40,132 nt of DNA from Bacilli bacterium (GCA_017886705.1 JAGHJJ010000082.1:1-40132), one strand, 5' to 3'. Numbered from the stretch's first letter, positions 9,331 to 18,978 are shown. Notes: a model not told the origin generated them from the sequence alone. Translations and numbers: made by a program.

Positions 9331-10100
9331 TTTCTAAAATCATGATGTAAAACTCTCTCATCTAACTCTGCAAATCCATTTCTACTCCATAACCATAATG
9401 CTGTATGAATATCAATTGGCTTGTATTTAGTTCCCTGAAATAGCTCATCCCAACGAGCAATAACGATTTCTTGTACATGACTAGACAAAAACTCTTCTTC
9501 TGTTATTAAACCTAACTGATAAGTAGACTTACAAACATGCGTATCAGGAGCAACAGTTAAACTCTCAATATTTTTATACCCTCTATCTGTATATTGCCAA
9601 ATAACATACAACCAGTAATTACATATTTTTGTTCCTGATAAATAAGGAAATCTCTTTTTTTCTTTTTTCTGAACAAACTCTCGGATTTTATCCACATCAT
9701 TATGAAAAGTATCAAATAATTTACGAATATCACCGTCAAAAAAATCTACAAAAGTCTGACATAACGCTATCCATATTTCTGTTTGTTTATTTTTCTGTAA
9801 TGCTACTTTATATTTTGTTAAAGCAGTCTGAACTTCAAAAAAAGAATGATTCAATACTTCTTTAGGAAAAAATACAAACCTAGTTTCCTTATCTTGATAT
9901 GTCTTATTAGCAGCCTTCCATAACTCATACGAATTTCTTTGATAGTTTAATGCCATAGGCAAAGTAAAATACAAATAATTTTCTAACGACTCCTGAGGTA
10001 AACCTGGATTAGAATCTTCTGGCATCACTTCTCCACCAAGTAACCCCTGCTTCCACATCGCATATAAAATATCCACCTTTTTTAGTATTTCTTCTTTCAA
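9324..10100 (-). CDS. HhH-GPD-like protein
   Basis: YLSGTKICNYWLYV and VAPDTHVCKST resemble the HhH and Asp motifs of Nth/MutY-type enzymes; overlaps the following gene by 7 nt. Confidence 0.5.
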   Translation of the reverse strand: MKEEILKKVDILYAMWKQGLLGGEVMPEDSNPGLPQESLENYLYFTLPMALNYQRNSYELWKAANKTYQDKETRFVFFPKEVLNHSFFEVQTALTKYKVALQKNKQTEIWIALCQTFVDFFDGDIRKLFDTFHNDVDKIREFVQKKEKKRFPYLSGTKICNYWLYVIWQYTDRGYKNIESLTVAPDTHVCKSTYQLGLITEEEFLSSHVQEIVIARWDELFQGTKYKPIDIHTALWLWSRNGFAELDERVLHHDFRKW

Positions 10101-10186
10101 AACATATCACCCTTCTAACTCTTCTACAACTAATTTTACTTCTTTAAACATCCTTTTCACCTAAATAGTATATTCATCATTACTGT

Positions 10187-10690
10187 CTAATCATTATCTT
10201 TAACATAATCAATATAATGAGGTCTATTTCTATTTCGTTGATAATATGCATCGATACCATATTTCTTGATTTCAATATTACCATCTAACCATTTCTTAAT
10301 AGTTGATTTTTTATAAACACTTTCATTTACCTTATCACAAGGAAACTCACTACACTGAGCACAAAATAAAACACGATGCTTTTGTGTACATTCTGGAATA
10401 AAGCAACCTTTAATACAACAACTACTAGCTCTTCCATTTCTACACCCGCTACATTCAGGATTAGCATACTTCTTTAATTTCTTATGAAATAGCAAGTATT
10501 CATCTAACTTATGCCGATACTGTGCTTTTAAATTCTGATTTAAAAACTCCTGATGCCCCTCCAACAAATGTAATAATTCCATAGCATGATAACTAATATC
10601 ACCATAACTACAACCAGTACAAGTACTACAAAACATAGAACAAGGAGCAATCGCTAAAAGGATTTCATCACTTATTTTTTCCTTAACCAT
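10187..10690 (-). CDS. Cys-rich DUF3795-like protein
   Basis: APCSMFCSTCTGCSYG, NPECSGCRNGRASSCCIKGCF and VLFCAQCSEFPCDK. Confidence 0.65.
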   Translation of the reverse strand: MVKEKISDEILLAIAPCSMFCSTCTGCSYGDISYHAMELLHLLEGHQEFLNQNLKAQYRHKLDEYLLFHKKLKKYANPECSGCRNGRASSCCIKGCFIPECTQKHRVLFCAQCSEFPCDKVNESVYKKSTIKKWLDGNIEIKKYGIDAYYQRNRNRPHYIDYVKDND

Positions 10691-10721
10691 AATACCACCT
10701 AAAAAAATTATAACAAAAAAA

Positions 10722-10747
10722 GACGATATTTCCTATCCAATATCGTC
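10722..10747 (-). terminator. Intrinsic terminator after the 10762..11301 gene
   Basis: 9-bp stem GACGATATT/AATATCGTC, 8-nt loop, followed by T7 on the minus strand. Confidence 0.75.
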
Positions 10748-10761
10748 ATAATATCACTGAA

Positions 10762-11301
10762 TTATTTTCCTCTTTTAACAGGAGAAATTCTACCAATTTT
10801 TAAATTTTTATCCTTAACCATTTCTTTCGTAGATTTTTCTGCATTATGTTGTTGCGACTCAGAAACATTAAAAAAAACTTCTTCCCTAGCCATTTTCTCA
10901 AAATCACCTGAAATAGAATCATCTAATACCTCTAATACTTCACTACAATCGGTAAGGCAATTAAACATCATAGAACGCTCTATATTACATTTCAAAGCAG
11001 TTTTCTCATCTAAACTCATAGTATCTAAAAGTAAGGTAGCTACCCCTTCATCAATTGCTCTTTTTAAAGTATCAATATTTCTATTTAAAACAATCCTTTT
11101 AGCAGCAGAAATCATAATAGCAAGATCTTCTTTACCATGAGAAGCCGCAGCCAATGATAAAATAGAACTTTCTTCATCTCGCATATGAGATACAACCTCT
11201 ACCATTCCCTCTAAAGATAATTTTAACTGCTCAAGTCGATTAACATCAGCTAACCTACTTTCTAACTCTCGACCAAGTTTTACACATTCTTCTAAATCCA
11301 T
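10762..11301 (-). CDS. Hypothetical protein
   Basis: 179-aa ORF with SD; mostly helical composition; no family recognised. Confidence 0.55.
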   Translation of the reverse strand: MDLEECVKLGRELESRLADVNRLEQLKLSLEGMVEVVSHMRDEESSILSLAAASHGKEDLAIMISAAKRIVLNRNIDTLKRAIDEGVATLLLDTMSLDEKTALKCNIERSMMFNCLTDCSEVLEVLDDSISGDFEKMAREEVFFNVSESQQHNAEKSTKEMVKDKNLKIGRISPVKRGK

Positions 11302-11360
11302 AAAACTCCCTCCTTAATAGTTGCACCCTATTATACCATAAAATCTACAAAACACAAAAC

Positions 11361-11843
11361 TTATCTTCTCTTTAAAATCATCTGTTTCCGAACATCAGGG
11401 GCAACATAACGAGAAATATCTTTTCCTAAAGAAAATACTTCTTTAACCATACTAGATGATACAAATTGATATTCCTTATCTGCAAATAAACAAACAGTGT
11501 TAACACTACCATTAGAAATTTCTTTATTGATTTGTTGCATCCCTACTTCATAATCATAATCACTTAAACTTCGAAGACCTCTAACAATAGCTCCACACTC
11601 ATATGCTATCGCAACATCAACAGCCGCACCACTAGCAGAAATCACTCTAACATTTTGTATGTTCTCATATAATTTTTCAATTATCGCAACTCTTTCATCA
11701 ATGGAAAACATACCCTGCATTTTATTGGGATTGCAAAGTACTGCAACCAAAACTTCATCAAACAAATCACTTGCTTGCTCAATAATATTCATATGCCCTT
11801 TAGTAATAGGATCAAAACTACCGGGATATAACACTCTACTCAT
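11361..11843 (-). CDS. coaD: Phosphopantetheine adenylyltransferase
   Basis: MSRVLYPGSFDPITKGHMNIIEQA and AIVRGLRSLSDYDYE...FVSSSMVKEV are characteristic; start moved to MSRVLYPG. Confidence 0.95.
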   Translation of the reverse strand: MSRVLYPGSFDPITKGHMNIIEQASDLFDEVLVAVLCNPNKMQGMFSIDERVAIIEKLYENIQNVRVISASGAAVDVAIAYECGAIVRGLRSLSDYDYEVGMQQINKEISNGSVNTVCLFADKEYQFVSSSMVKEVFSLGKDISRYVAPDVRKQMILKRR

Positions 11844-11965
11844 AATATCACTTCTTTCTATATGGATATTTATATTATAAAGAAAAATCAAAAATAACAA
11901 AAATACATATATAGAATGACAGATATAATCAAAATTTATAACTAAAAAACCACCCTAAGGTAGTT

Positions 11966-12241
11966 TTAATCACCAAACATTTCAAAAACTTCACCTAAGA
12001 AAGATTCTCTTTTTCTTTTCCTAGTATGACTAGACTTTTTAGCATTCTTTCTATCTTCTTCATCTTCATAATCATGACTATCTCTACGAGCTTCTTGATA
12101 AGTTTTTTCTTCCTTTTCAATCAATTTATCTAACTCTCCACGGTCAAGCCAAATACCACGGCATTCTGGACAATAATCAATCTCCACGCCTCTTTTTTCT
12201 GACATTAATAAAGTTACATCTTTACAAACTGGACATTTCAT
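11966..12241 (-). CDS. TFIIB-type zinc-ribbon protein
   Basis: MKCPVCKDVTLL...YCPECRGIWLDRGELDKLIE. Confidence 0.85.
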   Translation of the reverse strand: MKCPVCKDVTLLMSEKRGVEIDYCPECRGIWLDRGELDKLIEKEEKTYQEARRDSHDYEDEEDRKNAKKSSHTRKRKRESFLGEVFEMFGD

Positions 12242-12296
12242 AAATAATATCCCTCCTTTAATCTATTATACAAAAACTAAACAAGAAAAGAAACAC

Positions 12297-12692
12297 TTAT
12301 TTTTCCTCATAAGGATATTCCCAGAAACTTAGTTTTCCATTAATATAAATAGGATCTATTTTTTCTATATTTTCAAGTTGAAATCCATATCCTATTCAAC
12401 TTGAATCTTTAACAACTCCAGAATAAACAAGAGGATCCTCTAAATTTAATTTTTTCTTCATTTTATCATCGATTGCTACACAGTCAGTAATAGTTGCTTT
12501 CGCTAGAATACATCCTGTAGGATAACTAAGACCTAAACTAGTAAACTTCTTCATAGCTTTCTTATCCACACTTTTCCCAGCATGAATTAAAATATCTCCA
12601 CGATACTTGGTCTTCCAAGTTCGAAATTCATATCTTTTTAATCCTTCAGCAATCAAAGTAGCGAATGGTTGCTTAATTGTAATTACTTTCAT
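12297..12692 (-). pseudogene. ASCH-domain protein interrupted by an in-frame TGA (12396-12398)
   Basis: Tracked ORF ends ...LVYSGVVKDSS*. The same frame continues IGYGFQLENIEKIDPIYINGKLSFWEYPYEEK* to TAA at 12297, completing the domain. Confidence 0.75.
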
Positions 12693-12755
12693 AATTCCTC
12701 CTAATTAATTACTAGTATATCAAAATATATGATAAAATAAAACTGAGGTGTTTTT

Positions 12756-14009
12756 ATGAAAGAGATAACAATAGCAAATCCAACTTTAATAAAAAATGAA
12801 AACTTTGAAACCATCATAATAACAGTAATATTTCCATATCAAGAAAAAATAGAAGAACTAGCAAAACAAGCATTACTACCTGCCATGCTAATGTATATGA
12901 ACGAAGAATATCCTACAGAAGAAGAATTCCAAAAAGCATTAAAAGAAAACTACATCGTAGATTACTTTGCCAAACAAATAACAGTAGGAACATCCAATTC
13001 CTTTGCTTTCTATTTAGTAATTCCTGACAAATTAACACTAAAGAAAGACTATATCGAAAAACAAATATCTTTCCTAGAAAAATGTCTTTATCATCCTAAA
13101 TTAATAAATGAAGAATTCGATAATTTTGAATTAGATCGAGAAAAAGAAAATTTACTAATAAAATTAAAAAATACAGATAAATCCTTCCATGCCTATCAAA
13201 CCAAAAAATTACATAAATTAGTAGATAATGAAGGAATATTTTCTAGATCATTATATGACCATCAAGACCTAATAGAAAAACTAACCTCAAAAGAATTATA
13301 TAAGTTTTATCAAGAAAAAATTAAAAACAACCATCCTCTTATTTTTATCCTAGGAAATATAGAAAAACAAACTATACTACCTATCATAAAAAAATATTTT
13401 CCTACACTAAAAGAACAAGAAACATTAAAAACAAATTACAGACATTACCTAAAACCTTTTAGAATAACACCACAAGAAATAACAGAAGAAAAAAAGTTTA
13501 AAGACTCTAGCTTATCCTTAGTATATAAAGTAGAAAATATGAAAAAGGAAGACACGATTCTCTTAGGCTTACTAAAAAATATTTTAACGTCACAATCAAC
13601 AAGACTATTAAGTAAAAAATTAAGAGATGAATATAACTTAGTCTACTCATCATATGCAACCTTCTATCCCAACTTCGGAATCTTTGAAATAACAGCCTAT
13701 ATCAATCCCCTAAATAAAGACTTAGCCCTAGAAAAAATATTAGAAGTGATGAATGATATAAAACAAGAAAAAGAACTAAGACCATTAATAGAAAAAATTA
13801 TACGTAGAAGAAAAACAAGTTTAATTAGAAGCCTTGATAATAAATATTCCATATTAACAAATGAAATATATAAAAAACTAGATATAGCGTACACCGATAA
13901 AGAAAGCTACGACCTCTTAACAAAAGTAACAGAAGAAGACTTACTAGAATTCTTATCAAGACTAAAATTAGACACAATATATTTTTTAAAGGAGATGCAA
14001 GATGAATAA
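12756..14009 (+). CDS. M16-family peptidase-like protein lacking HxxEH (probable non-catalytic partner)
   Basis: M16-like architecture (IFILGNIEKQTILPIIKKYF; SLVYKVENMKKEDTILLGLLKNIL); no HxxEH seen; overlaps the next gene. Confidence 0.75.
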   Translation: MKEITIANPTLIKNENFETIIITVIFPYQEKIEELAKQALLPAMLMYMNEEYPTEEEFQKALKENYIVDYFAKQITVGTSNSFAFYLVIPDKLTLKKDYIEKQISFLEKCLYHPKLINEEFDNFELDREKENLLIKLKNTDKSFHAYQTKKLHKLVDNEGIFSRSLYDHQDLIEKLTSKELYKFYQEKIKNNHPLIFILGNIEKQTILPIIKKYFPTLKEQETLKTNYRHYLKPFRITPQEITEEKKFKDSSLSLVYKVENMKKEDTILLGLLKNILTSQSTRLLSKKLRDEYNLVYSSYATFYPNFGIFEITAYINPLNKDLALEKILEVMNDIKQEKELRPLIEKIIRRRKTSLIRSLDNKYSILTNEIYKKLDIAYTDKESYDLLTKVTEEDLLEFLSRLKLDTIYFLKEMQDE

Positions 14010-15246
14010 AATAGACAAAACAACATTAACTAATGGACTAACCATCTACTTCTATGAAGATAAAAGAAAACATACAACTATTTTCCAATTAATTACTTTT
14101 TTTGGTGGAATGTCAAAAGACTACAAAATTGATAACGTAGACTACCACTTTTCTGATGGCATCGCCCATATATTAGAACATTACTTAGTAGAATGTAATA
14201 AATATGGAAACTATATAGAAATTTTAGGACAACACGACATGAATAGTAATGCATGTACACAGGGAAAAATAACTAGATTTTTTTTCGATACTGTAGATAA
14301 TATAGAATTTGGTATAAAAACATTACTAAATTGCATATATTCTCCTGTCTTTACAGAAAAAAACTTAAACAAACTAAAAGAACCTATCTATCAAGAAATT
14401 AGAGGAAAAGAAAACAATAAGTTTTACCATGAAGATATTAAAGTACTAAATAACTGTTTTCATTCTTTATCCTTTAAAACAACTGGTGGAACAATAGAAG
14501 AAGTAAAAAATATAAGCTTAGAAGAAATCAAATTATGCTACGAAGCATTCTACCAACCATCCAATCAAATAATCATAGTTGCTGGTAACTTTAATAAAGA
14601 ACAAGTATTAAAAAAAATAAAAGAAGAAACAAAAACCATAAAAATACCAAAACACAAAGTAGAAAAAATAAATATAAAAGAAAAAAAAGAAGTCGTAAAA
14701 CAAGAAGATGAATTACTATTTCCAACACCTAAGACTTATACAGAAGTAACATATAAAATATCACTAGACCATCTATCTAACTTAGAACAATTAAAACTAG
14801 ATTTTTATATCTATTACTTTATGGAAATGACTACTAGTGTATCATCACCTTTGTATAAAAAAGTAATCAAAGATAAAATTATAACCGGTAGTATAAACAA
14901 ATCAAAAAAACAATTAGAAAATTATTTACTTTTATCGATAGGAAGTTATACAGATAAAAAAGAAGAATTAGTTAATAGTATCATAGAAGAATTTAAAAAT
15001 CCAACGTTAGACAAAGAGTTATTTGAAATAGATAAAAAAAATACCATACTAGAAATTATATTAAGAGAAGAAAACCTTTCTTCTATGATAAGTCCATTAA
15101 TTGGAAACATAGTAGATTTTAATTATCCCTATCCAGATACAATCGAAGATATAGAAAAGTTCTCTTTTGAAGAATTTAAAAAATTAATACAGTCACTAGA
15201 CTTTACAAACTATACAGTAACTACCATAAAAAATCCTAAAAATTAA
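14002..15246 (+). CDS. M16-family metallopeptidase
   Basis: GIAHILEHYL (HxxEH) with downstream PIYQEIRGKEN; QIIIVAGNFNKEQVLKKI. Confidence 0.85.
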   Translation: MNKIDKTTLTNGLTIYFYEDKRKHTTIFQLITFFGGMSKDYKIDNVDYHFSDGIAHILEHYLVECNKYGNYIEILGQHDMNSNACTQGKITRFFFDTVDNIEFGIKTLLNCIYSPVFTEKNLNKLKEPIYQEIRGKENNKFYHEDIKVLNNCFHSLSFKTTGGTIEEVKNISLEEIKLCYEAFYQPSNQIIIVAGNFNKEQVLKKIKEETKTIKIPKHKVEKINIKEKKEVVKQEDELLFPTPKTYTEVTYKISLDHLSNLEQLKLDFYIYYFMEMTTSVSSPLYKKVIKDKIITGSINKSKKQLENYLLLSIGSYTDKKEELVNSIIEEFKNPTLDKELFEIDKKNTILEIILREENLSSMISPLIGNIVDFNYPYPDTIEDIEKFSFEEFKKLIQSLDFTNYTVTTIKNPKN

Positions 15247-15262
15247 AAACTTTTAGGATTTT
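15230..15262. terminator. Bidirectional terminator between convergent genes
   Basis: 12-bp perfect arms aaaatcctaaaa / ttttaggatttt with 9-nt loop. Confidence 0.8.
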
Positions 15263-15264
15263 AT

Positions 15265-15795
15265 TTATAATTGATCATAAGGAATAACTATTTTAAAGGC
15301 TCCAGAGGAATAAGGAGCAATCTGATATTCTGGAAAATAAATCATGATACCACGAGAAGTAAAGACAAAAGTTTGAAAATTAGATTTCTCCGGACTAGTA
15401 CCTTCAAATAATAATTCTTGATCATGAATATTAGGATTCTTAGAAAGAATCTTTCTACTTTCAGTTGATAAAATAGAAAGTAAATGCGCTTTTTCTCTTA
15501 CTAAATCATGAATAGTAATAATCTTATCACGGGAAACATCATATACAAAAGATGAAATTCTATGTTCAGGATGAGCACCACCAGTATAAAATGATACATA
15601 AAATATAACAGATAAATAATCTTGATAACTATACTCATCATGAGAAATATCTAAAGTATAAGTAAAATTCTCCTGAATTGGTTCCTTAGCATAATTCATA
15701 AACTCATGAATTGTTTTTTCTAAAAACTCTTGCATTGTCTGATTTAAAGTTAAATACTTAGTTCTCGGATAAATTACTTGTATTCCATTATTCAT
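15265..15795 (-). CDS. DUF3298-like domain protein
   Basis: FYVSFYTGGAHPEHRISSFVYDVSRDKIITIHDL...FVFTSRGIMIYFPEYQIAPYSSGAFKIVIPYDQL; likely start MNNGIQV. Confidence 0.7.
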   Translation of the reverse strand: MNNGIQVIYPRTKYLTLNQTMQEFLEKTIHEFMNYAKEPIQENFTYTLDISHDEYSYQDYLSVIFYVSFYTGGAHPEHRISSFVYDVSRDKIITIHDLVREKAHLLSILSTESRKILSKNPNIHDQELLFEGTSPEKSNFQTFVFTSRGIMIYFPEYQIAPYSSGAFKIVIPYDQL

Positions 15796-15880
15796 AACAT
15801 CACCAATAAAATATATGTAAAAGTAGGAAAAAACTTGAAAAGAATACAAAAGAACGTTATAGTAAACACTAGGTGATAAC

Positions 15881-16374
15881 ATGAAAGTAAAACATATACT
15901 AAAACCAATTTATGATGAAAATTCTAAAGTTTTAATATTAGGAAGTCTTCCTTCCGTTAAATCAAGAGAAATAGGTTTTTATTATGGACATCCTAAAAAT
16001 AGATTCTGGTCCACATTAGAAAAAGTATTTGAAAAAAAATTGGTAACTCCAAAGAAGAAAAAATCAACTTTCTAAAAAAACATCATATTGCCTTATTTGA
16101 TGTAGTAAAAGAATGTGATATATCTTCATCAAGTGATGCATCCATTAAAAATGTAATACCAAACAATTTAAAACCAATATTAAAAAGTTCAAATATTAAA
16201 ACTATCTTTACAACTGGAACCAAAGCACACGAATTATATAAAAAGTATATCTAGCCAAAAACAAAAATAGAAGACATTACCCTTCCAAGTACATCTCCTG
16301 CGAACTGTAAAAAAGGAATAGAAGAACTATTAACTAAAGAATACAGAAAAATAAAAGAAAAATTAGATAGCTAA
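15881..16374 (+). pseudogene. Disrupted MUG/DNA-deoxyinosine glycosylase family gene
   Basis: KPIYDENSKVLILGSLPSVKSREIGFYYGHPKNRFWSTL, then a frameshift at the A8 tract (16032-16039), then SKEEKINFLKKHHIALFDVVKECDISSSSDASIK...TGTKAHELYKKYI*PKTKIEDITLPSTSPAN with TAG at 16252. Confidence 0.85.
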
Positions 16375-16387
16375 CCTCTATCTAATT
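16361..16387. terminator. Bidirectional terminator
   Basis: 10-bp arms aattagatag / ctatctaatt with flanking A and T runs. Confidence 0.75.
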
Positions 16388-17348
16388 TTTTTTGAAAAGA
16401 TTGTTGTAAAATTGGATTCATATCTAAAACTTTTTCTTGACTAACATCATCTTTGGCAGCTACTGCAAGATAAGCACCAAAACGATATCCTAATCCTATA
16501 GAATAAAAACGGTCATGATATTTTACTGTATAATAATTTATATCTATATCAGTACTAGAAGGAATATGGTAACGTTTAGAACATTTCTCAACATATTTAT
16601 AAATAAAATCTAAATAATCTAATTGTATATGGTCAAGCGGGGAAATTTCATAAGGACTATACAACCAATCAGTATTACGAAAAGAGGGATATATATCAGT
16701 AAAATCTTCTAACCAGTCAAAAAAATCAGCTACTTCTTCTTTATCAAATTTTTTATTATCAACTTTATTATTTCGATACCAATCTAAAAACTGAACAGTA
16801 GCACTATTTTTTCGAGTTTCTTTTTTATATTGTAACATCTCCTTAGAAGACATACCAGCAAGTGTAGAATGATATCCTTCTGGAATAAATACTTTCCATA
16901 ACTCAGATTTAGCATTATTCATATTTTCACCAGATACTTCTGTTGCAAGTTCACCTCGACTCTCACCAAAAAATTGTTGAAAACACTCTCCATCATAATA
17001 AGTAATACAATCAACAAACCTACAACTTCTATTATCTACATCTTTCATATCATCAAGTAATTTTTCTAAATTAGAACTTACTCCACTTCTTTTTACAAAA
17101 GCCCCAGGATATCCAGGCTGATTAGGATAATAGTCAATATAAAAACCAGTATCAGACACAAAACAAGGATATCCTAACTCCTGATAAGCATATTCCGCTT
17201 TCTTTTTAGAAATATAAGAAATATCATTTAAATCCGGTTCCGAAAAATCCAAAGAATAAAAAGAAACAGGAATATTCTTTGCCTGAGCATAATTTTTAAC
17301 AGAACTTATTTTACCAGAATTTCCAGAAACAAAAACTAACTCTTCCAT
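16371..17348 (-). CDS. HAM1/RdgB-like NTP pyrophosphatase fused to an unknown C-terminal domain
   Basis: VFVSGNSGKISSV, CFVSDTGFYID, QPGYPGAFVKRSG and VFIPEGYHSTLAGMSSKE; about 125 extra C-terminal residues. Confidence 0.75.
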   Translation of the reverse strand: MEELVFVSGNSGKISSVKNYAQAKNIPVSFYSLDFSEPDLNDISYISKKKAEYAYQELGYPCFVSDTGFYIDYYPNQPGYPGAFVKRSGVSSNLEKLLDDMKDVDNRSCRFVDCITYYDGECFQQFFGESRGELATEVSGENMNNAKSELWKVFIPEGYHSTLAGMSSKEMLQYKKETRKNSATVQFLDWYRNNKVDNKKFDKEEVADFFDWLEDFTDIYPSFRNTDWLYSPYEISPLDHIQLDYLDFIYKYVEKCSKRYHIPSSTDIDINYYTVKYHDRFYSIGLGYRFGAYLAVAAKDDVSQEKVLDMNPILQQSFQKKLDRG

Positions 17349-17349
17349 A

Positions 17350-18423
17350 TTACATTTCTCCTTTATATTTATACATTTTTTTTACTATTTTGGGATTATA
17401 CTCAGGCATAGTAAGATCAATTTTTTTATCATCAGCAATTTTTTTAGATAAATAATACATCTGTAAAGATAAATAAAATTCTTTCCAAAAAATATTTTGT
17501 TCTTCATCCAAAGTATGAAATAAAAATATATTAGGATATTCCTCCATAAACAAATGAATTAACTCTTGATCAAAAGATTTCATCTGATGAGCTAAATATA
17601 TCATAGGACTATCTGGATTCTGAAATAATAGATTACTTCTTCCATGACAATAAGAACCTTTATCATGAATACAAACACTAGTGGTACCTGTCTCAATCAT
17701 ATTAGACTCCAATATACAAGAAGAGGATTTAGTATCATAGCCACTAGCAACTTGAATTAAATTAGTATCCTTAAAATCAAAGTCAAGGCGTTCTACCCTT
17801 TCTCTACTTTTCCATATAAGACTCTTTAATTTATCATTAATTTTTTTATAATCTTCCTTCGTTAATTCCACCTTTTTTTCTTCCAATAAAAGTTCTAATT
17901 CTAAAAACATCAAATTCGGTCCAAGAGTAGGAACAATTGAGGTAAAACTCTTTTCTTTATTATCAAGATAAAATCCATTACTCCAATAAATAGTATCAAA
18001 AAGCGCAACCCTCCTATCCCCTTCCCAAGTATAGTCTTCTTCTTGCATAACATATTCACTAGTAATTAACATGGCCTCTCCTGGGAATGTTCTTAAACTA
18101 TCCAACATTCTATTGGATTTTCCACTATTAGACAAAACAATGAATCTTTGATAAGAAGAAATATTTTGTTTATATAAATAATCTCTTGGCTCAATTACTT
18201 CACACAATATATCTTTGCTTTCCAAAAACATTTTCAAATACTCGGCAGAAGCACGAGATCCACCAGTAGCCATAATTAAGGTTGGTATCTTTCTTAACAA
18301 ACTAGGTAAACGTCTACTAAACTGAAAATTTGTCCGTGCTATTACATCATTAACCTGTAATAATCTCTCTTCCAACTTAGAAAAATTAACTTCCGCTGGT
18401 TCCGTATAAACATGCTTTATCAT
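17350..18423 (-). CDS. Double-SIS-domain protein (phosphosugar-binding-like)
   Basis: LIMATGGSRASAEYLKMFLE, RFIVLSNSGKSNRMLDSLR, ASGYDTKSSSCILESNMIETGTTSVCIHDKGSYCHGRSNL. Confidence 0.75.
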   Translation of the reverse strand: MIKHVYTEPAEVNFSKLEERLLQVNDVIARTNFQFSRRLPSLLRKIPTLIMATGGSRASAEYLKMFLESKDILCEVIEPRDYLYKQNISSYQRFIVLSNSGKSNRMLDSLRTFPGEAMLITSEYVMQEEDYTWEGDRRVALFDTIYWSNGFYLDNKEKSFTSIVPTLGPNLMFLELELLLEEKKVELTKEDYKKINDKLKSLIWKSRERVERLDFDFKDTNLIQVASGYDTKSSSCILESNMIETGTTSVCIHDKGSYCHGRSNLLFQNPDSPMIYLAHQMKSFDQELIHLFMEEYPNIFLFHTLDEEQNIFWKEFYLSLQMYYLSKKIADDKKIDLTMPEYNPKIVKKMYKYKGEM

Positions 18424-18482
18424 AATAAAAACCTCTCTTTCAATATCAATATATCAAAAGAAGAGGTAATATATATGTCAGT

Positions 18483-18956
18483 TTAATTTTTTTCTAATAA
18501 TTCAATACTTTTAATACGTTTAAGATAAAAATGTCTAATTTCATTCTTTAATTCACAATAAGCTGCAACGCCCCATTCATTTCCAAATAAGATCAACTCA
18601 TAAGGATGAATCACTCTTTTAGAAATATTTTTTCTATCCTTAGAATAGTATTCAATAAAACACTTTTTTTGATTCTTAATTGCTCGACTCACCAAGTTAT
18701 AAATTTTCTTATCAGAAACATCAATAGTATCAGGAGTAATAAATCTTTGAGGAACATGTACATTCTGCCTTAAAACATATCCTCCGTAAGGTCCTTTTAC
18801 GGTATCAATATAAATACCTGCTTTTTCACATTCCTCTTTATATACTCGAATCATTCTAGGACTAACTTCTAACCTTTCAGCAAGTTCTACTATCTGATAC
18901 TTACGACCACTACTGAGTAATTCTAACATTTCTAAAACATTACTAACTTTAGACAT
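18483..18956 (-). CDS. HTH/WYL-domain transcriptional regulator
   Basis: LLSSGRKYQIVELAERLEVSPRMIRVYKEECEKAGIYIDTVKGPYGGY followed by a WYL-like region ending HFYLKRIKSIELLE. Confidence 0.8.
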   Translation of the reverse strand: MSKVSNVLEMLELLSSGRKYQIVELAERLEVSPRMIRVYKEECEKAGIYIDTVKGPYGGYVLRQNVHVPQRFITPDTIDVSDKKIYNLVSRAIKNQKKCFIEYYSKDRKNISKRVIHPYELILFGNEWGVAAYCELKNEIRHFYLKRIKSIELLEKN

Positions 18957-18978
18957 TCTATCACTTTCCCAAATAAAA

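Noticed and set aside
9629-9865. Plus-strand 78-aa ORF antisense to 9324..10100
   Set aside because: Hydrophobic shadow ORF over a better-supported gene; the same applies to 9557..9739, 11659..11880, 13697..13894, 24525..24746, 30083..30319, 32695..32898, 33220..33405 and 34372..34557.
12396-12398. Genome-wide TGA=Trp recoding (genetic code 4)
   Set aside because: Code 11 ORFs are full length with many TGG Trp codons, and TGA ends genes such as 945..1463; only isolated genes have internal TGA.
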